Shown here piece by piece: positions 58,502 to 64,000 of a stretch of DNA of 64,000 nt (position 1 is its first letter; the number at the start of each line of letters is the position of its first letter). A program made the translations under genes and the position numbers. The notes below the pieces were generated by a model that saw nothing but the letters and a program-made list of their open reading frames with translations, made no database searches and was not told where the DNA came from. Source of the DNA: Bacteroidales bacterium (lineage in GTDB: Bacteria > Bacteroidota > Bacteroidia > Bacteroidales > Rikenellaceae); assembly GCA_910575495.1 (NCBI GenBank), contig CAJTFS010000001.1:1-64000 (forward strand), written 5' to 3'.

Positions 58502-58860
58502 AGATGCTGGACGCAGCGCACGGAGAAACCGTAGGACCGATTGTTCGCATTCAGCGGGTCCAAACGGTCCGAATGAAAGTACAGGTAGCCGGCATCGTAC
58601 GAGTTGCCCGAACCGCCAAAGGACGACGACGACCAGCAGAGTCCCTCGCCACCGACACCGCCAACAGCTCCCGTCAGCGTGTGACGGTAGCCCGCAGCAG
58701 GCATTGGCGCAATCGCTGGGTTGAATGCGCCGAGGATATGTTACGTTGCTTCGGCGCAGGCTGGAGTGCATAGCTGACCGGCCCGTCGCGGATGCCGGCA
58801 ACGGATTGCGGAATCTACAACCGCGCTGGCAAAAGCCCGTAGCCTCCGCCACTCCGGGTC
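58502..58860 (-). repeat. DGR cassette 4
   Basis: Reads ...LDPLNANNRSYGFSVRCVQ. The frame upstream of LGAFNPAIAPMPAAGYR is closed by TAA, so no target protein can be read through this cassette. Confidence 0.83.
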
Positions 58861-58921
58861 GGGGGAATCCGTTTCCGAGCGCCGCATTCTCCGGTTGCGG
58901 AAACGATTAAAACAGCTTCGC

Positions 58922-59273
58922 AGATGCTTGGACGCAGCGCACGGAAAGGGCGTTAGCCCGGTTCGCGTTGTTCAGCGGGTGCAGGTCGCCCGAACCGTAA
59001 GCCAAATGGCTCGCGTTGACATTGCCCGCAAGCAGAGGCGACGAAGCGTAGTAGGCGCCCCACGTGCCGACGCTCACCAAGGCTCCCGACGCGTTGTTGC
59101 GGTTGCCCGTAGCACCCGGGACAATCGCTGGATTGGGTGTTCCGGAGGAGTTCGGCAGCAACTCCAGGACAGACCGGAATGTACAACTCACAGGCCGCAC
59201 GGCGGTCGGTGAGTGGATTGCGGAATCTGCGGACCTCGCTGGCCGGAGCCTTGACCCCGGCCATTCCGGGCCG
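58922..59273 (-). repeat. DGR cassette 5
   Basis: Reads ...LHPLNNANRANALSVRCVQ. It ends GTCCAAGCATCT, with one extra base relative to most cassettes (GTCCAGCATCT), so the tail frame differs (QASA instead of QHL). Confidence 0.83.
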
Positions 59274-59368
59274 GCAAGCTGTTTTTCAGCGTGTTTGAGC
59301 GTCTTTTCGCAGCAGAATGGCAGTTTGTATGGGATAGTCGACAGAAATTAAATAAAACAGCTCTCCGT

Positions 59369-59727
59369 AGATGCTGGACGCAGCGCACGGGAAAACCGTT
59401 CGCCCGGTTGTTGTTGTTCAGCGGGTTCACTACGGTGGCATCGAAGCCGAGGTTGCCCGCGTTGACGCTGCCGGAGGCGTTGGGTGACGAGGACCAGGCG
59501 AAGCCGCTCGCGCCGACGCTCGTCAAGGCTCCCGTCTCACGGTTGCGGTTGCCCGTAGCGAGAAGTGAGCCGCAATCGCTGGTTTGAATGTGCCGAAGGG
59601 GGCTGGCAGAGCCGCTCCGGCGCAGACTGGGATGTACAGCTGACCATGTTTTCGGGGCATCGTCAGCGGATTGCTGAATCTACCCGGCCGCGCTGGCAAA
59701 AGCCGTGGCCTCCACCACTCCGGGCCG
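59369..59727 (-). repeat. DGR cassette 6
   Basis: Reads ...VNPLNNNNRANGFPVRCVQ, the only cassette with four consecutive Asn at the main variable block. Confidence 0.85.
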
Positions 59728-59782
59728 TAGAAAAAGCTGTTTTTTAGGGATTCCCCCGTCGGGCGGGCAGGAACGGCCTTGC

Positions 59783-60142
59783 AGATGCTTGGACGCAGCG
59801 CACGGAAAAGGCGTTGGAACGGTTGTTCCAGCCAAGCGGGTTCACGTTGCTCGCGTTGAAGTCCAGGTTGGCTGCGTAGATCTCGCCGGCAGACCGCGGC
59901 GACGAAGACCAGTAGTAGCCGGCCGCGCCGATGCCCGCCAAGACTCCCGTCTCACGGTTGCGGTTGCCCGCAGCACCCGGTTTTCCGGCAATCGCTGGAT
60001 TGATCGTCCCGAGGAGTTCTTTCCGAGGTCGCCCCGGGACAATCTGGGATGAACAGCTGGTCGGCGCCTCACGGCCCGGCCAGCGGATTGCGGAATCTGC
60101 GACCGCGCTGACAGAAGCCGTGACCTCCGCCATTCAGGGTCT
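59783..60142 (-). repeat. DGR cassette 7
   Basis: Reads ...VNPLGWNNRSNAFSVRCVQ; has the extra-base tail (QASA) like cassette 5. Confidence 0.82.
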
Positions 60143-60184
60143 TGGCCGTCCGGCCGCTCTCCGAGTCGAACGGCTTCCAGGGGT

Positions 60185-60532
60185 AGATGCTGGACGCAGC
60201 GCACGGAGTAGGCATTCGCACGGTACCAGCCATTCAGCGGGTTGACGTTGCCCGCAGTGAAGTTCAAGTTGCCTGCGCTGACACTGCCGGAGGCAGCGGT
60301 CGACGACGACCGGTAGTTGCCCTCGGTGCCGATGCCGCCCAAAGCACCCGTCTCACGGTTGCGGTAACCCGCAGCAGGGGTTTCATAACAATCGCTGGAT
60401 TGAATGTCCCGGAGGAGTTCGGCAGCTCCGGCACAGACTGGGATGCAGAGCTGGCGTGCGAACCGCCGCCAGCGGATTGCGGAATCTACCCGACCGCTCT
60501 GACCGAAGCCGTAGCCTCCGTCACTCCGGGTC
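60185..60532 (-). repeat. DGR cassette 8
   Basis: Reads ...VNPLNGWYRANAYSVRCVQ. Head and variable end are in one open frame here, unlike in most cassettes. Confidence 0.83.
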
Positions 60533-60591
60533 CCGGAGAGCCGTTCGTCGGAGAGTTCTTGCCGCTTCGGACGGGTCGGAAACAGCTTTGC

Positions 60592-60954
60592 AGATGCTGG
60601 ACGCAGCGCACGGAAAGACCGTACGCCCGGGACGTGTAGTACAGCGGGCTCACGCCGCCCGCGCCGAAGTGCAGGAAGCCCGCGTAGATATTGCCGGACG
60701 CAGAAGTCGACGAGCACCAGACGCCGCCCTCGGCGCCGACGCCCGTCAAGGCTCCGCCGTCACGGTGGCGGTAGCCCGCAGCAGCCGAAACGTGGTGTGG
60801 CAATCGCTGGATTGAGCGTTCCGGAGAGCTTCGCGGGTCGCTCCGGTACGATCTGGGATGAATAGCTGGCAGCAGTCGTGCGGAGCGCCGTCAGCGGATT
60901 GCGGAATCTGCTCGACCGCTCCGGCACAAACCGTGGCCTGCGCCGCTCGGGGTC
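60592..60954 (-). repeat. DGR cassette 9 (mutated partner of cassette 10)
   Basis: Reads ...VSPLYYTSRAYGLSVRCVQ. Flanks nearly identical to cassette 10 (for example the ~70 bp after CAATCGCTGGATTGAGCG). Differences in the variable part fall mostly on cassette 10 adenines. Confidence 0.88.
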
Positions 60955-61012
60955 GGTTAGCTGTTTGCGGCCGGGTCTTGCCCGTCAATAGAAGCCGCCT
61001 CCCCTCACACGC

Positions 61013-61358
61013 AGATGCTGGACGCAGCGCACGGAAAGACCGTTCGCCCGGTTCGTGTTGTTCAGCGGGTTCACCCACGTCGCGTTGAAGTTCAGGAAGC
61101 CCGCGTTGATATTGCCGGACGCATAGGTCGACGAGCACCAGACGTCGCCCTCGGCGCCGACGTTCGTCAAGGCTCCGCCGTCACGGTGGCGGTAGCCCGC
61201 AGCAATAGGCAGCAATCGCTGGATTGAGCGTTCCGGAGAGCTTCGCGGGTCGCTCCGGTACGATCTGGGATACATAGCTGGCAGTCGTGACACCGCCAGC
61301 GGATTGCGGAATCTGCGATCACGCTGACCAGAGCCTTGGCCCGGGCCACTCCGGATCC
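61013..61358 (-). repeat. DGR cassette 10 (adenine-rich)
   Basis: Reads ...GNINAGFLNFNATW VNPLNNTNRANGLSVRCVQ with AAC at most variable codons. The most template-like cassette together with 6 and 13. Confidence 0.88.
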
Positions 61359-61420
61359 GGTCGGTTCGGTTCTATCTTCGGGTAAATCGCGCCGGTTCCA
61401 CGGCATGAATCAGCTCGTAT

Positions 61421-61767
61421 AGATGCTGGACGCAGCGCACGGAGTAGCCGTTCGCCCGATTCGGGTTGCCAAAAGGGTTCACTGTGCTTGCAATGAAGTA
61501 TACGGAGCTCGCGTTGATGTTGCCGGCGGCGTTCGACGACGAGCCCCAGTACTCGCCGTTCGTGCCGGCGCCGCCCAAGGCTCCCGTCTCACGGTTGCGG
61601 TTGCCCGCAGCCCCGTATTTGTAGCAATCGCTGGTCTGATCGTCCCATAGAGGTGCTATGGGGTGATCTGGGTTGCATAGCTGACCTCGCCTTCGGGATG
61701 CGGTCAGCGGATTGCGGAATCTATCCACCGCTCTGACAGAGGCCTTGACCGCCGTCACTCCGGGTCG
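61421..61767 (-). repeat. DGR cassette 11
   Basis: Reads ...VNPFGNPNRANGYSVRCVQ. Confidence 0.83.
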
Positions 61768-61820
61768 GAGAGCTGTTTCCCGTGCCGTCCGGCAGGAAAT
61801 CCAGGTAAGAAAACGGCCGC

Positions 61821-62178
61821 AGATGCTGGACGCAGCGCACAGGGAAACCGTTGGACCGGGCATTGTTGTTCAGCGGGTTCACCCACGTCGCGTTGAAGTT
61901 CAGGTTGCCCGCGTCGCGAGGGACCGTGCCGCCGAAGGACGACGAGGACCAGGCGTAGCCGCCCGCGCCGACGCTCGCCAGGGCTCCCGTGTCGTTGTGG
62001 CGGTAGCCCGTAGCTATGTTGTGGCAATCGCTGGTTTGAATGCGCGGGGGATGCTCTGTAGTCGCCCCGGCGCAAACTGGGATGAAAAACTGACGGATTC
62101 CGGGATGGAGGACCGCCAGCGGATTGCGGAATCTATCGACCGCTCTGGCGCAAACCGTGGCCTGCGCCACTCGGGGTG
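61821..62178 (-). repeat. DGR cassette 12
   Basis: Reads ...AGNLNFNATW VNPLNNNARSNGFPVRCVQ. Confidence 0.84.
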
Positions 62179-62227
62179 ACAAGCCGTTTTCGGTATCATA
62201 CTTTTGGATAAAAAGCAGCTTCCGCAT

Positions 62228-62586
62228 AGATGCTGGACGCAGCGCACGGAAAAACCGTTGGAGCGGTTGTTCGCATTGAGGGGGTTCACCCACGTCGCGT
62301 TGAAGTCCATGTTGCCCGCGTTGATATTGCCGGACGCAAAGGTCGACGAGGACCACACGTAGCCGTTCGCGCCGACAGCCAGCAAGGCTCCCGTGCCCAC
62401 ACGGTCGCGGTAGCCCGCGGCAGGATTTGATATGCAATCGCTGGATTGGATGTTCCGAGGGAGCATCGCAACCTCGGTCTAACCTGGGATGAAAAGCTGA
62501 CGATGCGCCGTTCGGACGCCGACAGCGGATTGCTGAATCTACTCGGCCGCACTGGCAAAAGCCGTGGCCTCTGCCATTCCGGGTCG
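62228..62586 (-). repeat. DGR cassette 13
   Basis: Reads ...GNINAGNMDFNATW VNPLNANNRSNGFSVRCVQ; adenine-rich like cassette 10. Confidence 0.84.
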
Positions 62587-62610
62587 GAGGAGAGCTGTTT
62601 TTTATCGTTC

Positions 62611-62838
62611 GAATTCTTGCACCTTTTCTCGCCTCGGCATAGCTCAAGCAAGCTTGGCTCTGCACTCGGCTTATCGAAAACGTTCAAATTCTTGCACCTT
62701 TTCTCGCCTCGGCATAGCTCAAGCAAACTTGGCTCTGCACTCGGCTTATCGAAAACGTTCAATTTCTTGCACCTTTTCTCGCCTCGGCATAGCTCAAGCA
62801 AGCTTGGCTCTGCACTCGGCTTATCGAAAACGTTGAAA
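62611..62838. repeat. Three tandem 75-bp repeats inside the cassette array
   Basis: Copies of TTCTTGCACC...GCCTCGGCATAGCTCAAGC...CGAAAACGTTC start at 62614, 62689 and 62764 (period 75). The unit is a multiple of three and open in both directions (minus LLELCRGEKRCK..NVFDKPSAEPS). It widens the gap between cassettes 13 and 14 to ~660 bp. Weaker relatives occur near 18980-19030 and 49958-50010. Confidence 0.85.
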
Positions 62839-62887
62839 AATGCTCAATGTGTCAAAGAGCCCGGATAAAAAACAGTCGTTCCGGGAT

Positions 62888-63274
62888 AGATGCTGGACGC
62901 AGCGCACGGGAACAGCGTTCGCACGGTTCGTCCACTCCAGAGGCGACGCGGTGGCCGCATGAAAGTAAAGGATACCGCCGCAATACACGTGGACTCCGTC
63001 TGCTGCAAAGGGCGACGAACACCAATAGTAGCCGTTCGTGCCGACAGCACCCAAGGCTCCCGTCGCGTTGTGGCGGTAGCCCGAAATTGTGATGAGCAAT
63101 CGCTGGAATGAATGTCCCGAAGAGACCTTGCGGGCGCCCCGGTACAATCTGGGATGGACAACTGACAGCGGTCGGAGGGCGGGGGGATGAATCCGTCCCG
63201 GGACTCTGCGTCAGCGGATTGCTGAATCTACTTCACCGCACCGGCACGAACCGTAGCCCGCACCGTTCCGGGTC
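62888..63274 (-). repeat. DGR cassette 14 (closest to avd)
   Basis: Reads ...ASPLEWTNRANAVPVRCVQ, the most divergent end. Its head begins ~20 bp after the avd stop codon, leaving no room for another repeat between. Confidence 0.84.
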
Positions 63275-63296
63275 GAAAACAGCTGTTTTCTATCGT

Positions 63297-63707
63297 TTAT
63301 TCGAGTCCTTCGGCCAGAGCGTCGCTTTCGGGTTCGGCGTCGGGCGTGCGGGACTTGTTTTTGTCTTTCTGGGTATACTTCTGCCATGCGGTCAGCTGGC
63401 GGGATATGGTCTCCAGGTTGTCGCAGAGCAGGGCGTATTGTTTGGTCGAGAGTTGCTGGGTGTCGTGGAGCAGGCGTACCAGCAGCTTCACGGGCACAAG
63501 TTGTTCGCGGGCCTGTTCGATCAGAGGCGCCTTTTCGGAGGTCAGATTGGCGCGGTAGATGCTGATGCAGAGCCCCAAAATCTCTTTCTTGAGCGATTCG
63601 CCCAGCGTGTAGCGGCTTTCGCGTCGCATGTTGACCGAGAATTTCACCACCTGCAGCAGCAGGTCGTAGGTCGCCTTGAAAACCGGCAGGTTGTCATAAA
63701 TAGCCAT
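63297..63707 (-). CDS. avd: DGR accessory variability determinant (Avd-like four-helix bundle)
   Basis: A 136-residue helical protein: MAIYDNLPVFKATYDLLLQVVKFSVNMRRESRYTLGESLKKEILGLCISIYRANLTS... The pattern LPV.K..YDL...V......M.R..RYTLGE.LK.E...L.I.IYRAN is typical of Avd/bAvd-family proteins that form a pentameric bundle and bind the RT and template RNA. It is directly upstream of the cassette array. It overlaps the preceding small gene by 14 bp. The C-terminal tail is charged (DKNKSRTPDAEPESDALAEG). Confidence 0.9.
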   Translation of the reverse strand: MAIYDNLPVFKATYDLLLQVVKFSVNMRRESRYTLGESLKKEILGLCISIYRANLTSEKAPLIEQAREQLVPVKLLVRLLHDTQQLSTKQYALLCDNLETISRQLTAWQKYTQKDKNKSRTPDAEPESDALAEGLE

Positions 63708-63996
63708 CGATCTCTTTTTTCAAGTCTGCAACAAATAATAAACATTCTACGGGCGTCGCCGCTTCCAGGCGGAATTCGCGGATCAGGCGCACTACCCGTT
63801 CTTCTTTCGTTTCACGCCGGTTGTCGTCGCAGCTTCCGGGCCGCGGCCCGGAAAGCGCAGGTCCTTCGTTGCGGAGGGCGGTGCGGCGGGGTTGCGATCG
63901 GTCGCCGGCCGGTCGCCCGGGGTCCGGCTGCTGGTACGTCCGGCCCGCAGCAGCGGGATCGGCCGCTCCGGCCAGTCGGGCGAGAGCCTGCGGCAT
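63694..63996 (-). CDS. Small protein translationally coupled to avd (start uncertain, window edge)
   Basis: The reading frame ends KKEIDGYL at 63694, overlapping the avd start by 14 bp (GATGGCTATTTATGA holds both the stop and the next ATG). Residues ~60-100 look like a real helical domain (RETKEERVVRLIREFRLEAATPVECLLFVADLKKEIDG). The N-terminal ~55 residues (Arg/Pro-rich) may be untrue coding or part of a longer gene cut by the window end. Unrecognised; position suggests a DGR accessory or the tail of a target gene, though it lacks a variable repeat. Confidence 0.45.
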   Translation of the reverse strand: MPQALARLAGAADPAAAGRTYQQPDPGRPAGDRSQPRRTALRNEGPALSGPRPGSCDDNRRETKEERVVRLIREFRLEAATPVECLLFVADLKKEIDGYL

Positions 63997-64000
63997 CGCG

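Noticed and set aside
58379-58704. Cassettes as separate small genes starting at internal ATG codons
   Set aside because: Starts are not shared among cassettes, several frames are closed just upstream by stops, and the tail after RCVQ is not conserved in frame.
57241-63296. Array read as a CRISPR locus
   Set aside because: Units are 350-450 bp, not ~30-bp repeats with equal spacers; they contain variable protein-like ends and there is no cas gene.

Overview
The window looks like chromosome of a GC-rich Bacteroidales bacterium, most likely Alistipes or a close relative. Core genes are about 60% GC. Promoters match the Bacteroidota pattern (TTTG, about 19-21 nt, TAnnTTTG), starts lack Shine-Dalgarno sequences, and the gene families are typical (BatD/BatE, SDR-type threonine dehydrogenase, fused DAHP synthase/chorismate mutase, DUF4465 and PKD surface lipoproteins). 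The genus is inferred.

Layout. 1-0.74 kb is the end of a dispersed repeat. 0.8-35.9 kb is mostly housekeeping: an exported DKNYY-like protein, rpsA, class I fumarase, batD-batE-recR, mdh, a META lipoprotein divergent from ridA, class II ribonucleotide reductase, recF-dciA, a TPR protein with ribH, fba, dnaX-tyrS-folB, clpB, two envelope-glycan type genes, a hydrolase and tdh, tRNA-Thr, a WaaP-like kinase, and pheA with DAHP synthase/chorismate mutase behind a Phe-rich leader peptide and attenuator. An HxlR regulator follows. Related ~1 kb repeats lie at 1-738, 20.19-21.24 and 36.43-37.46 kb.

37.64-48.3 kb: tRNA-Ser(GGA) carries a ~10.6 kb AT-richer integrative and mobilizable element with DUF3853, DUF3987, MobC, MobA, two exported proteins, a membrane-anchored UvrD-like helicase and a tyrosine integrase next to the right end.

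48.5-53.0 kb: a minus-strand operon behind a cobalamin riboswitch encodes a DUF4465 lipoprotein, a PKD-like surface lipoprotein and a nucleoside hydrolase with an FmdE-like C-terminal region. A cupin gene, tRNA-Ser(TGA), an HU protein and an aminotransferase follow.

56.0-64.0 kb is the most unusual part. A diversity-generating retroelement (DGR) has an avd gene and a DGR reverse transcriptase on the minus strand, but the place normally holding one template repeat is filled by 14 tandem ~400-450 bp cassettes. Each ends in a sequence like the 3' end of a DGR target gene (reads ...RCVQ). None sits in a complete target gene. Two near-duplicate cassettes differ mainly where one has adenine, the mark of DGR mutagenesis. 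The ~1 kb dispersed repeats upstream have the same cassette head and variable end with extra DNA inserted between them. The array may be a bank of templates or silent variable regions, or a graveyard of retrohoming products; no complete target gene is in the window.
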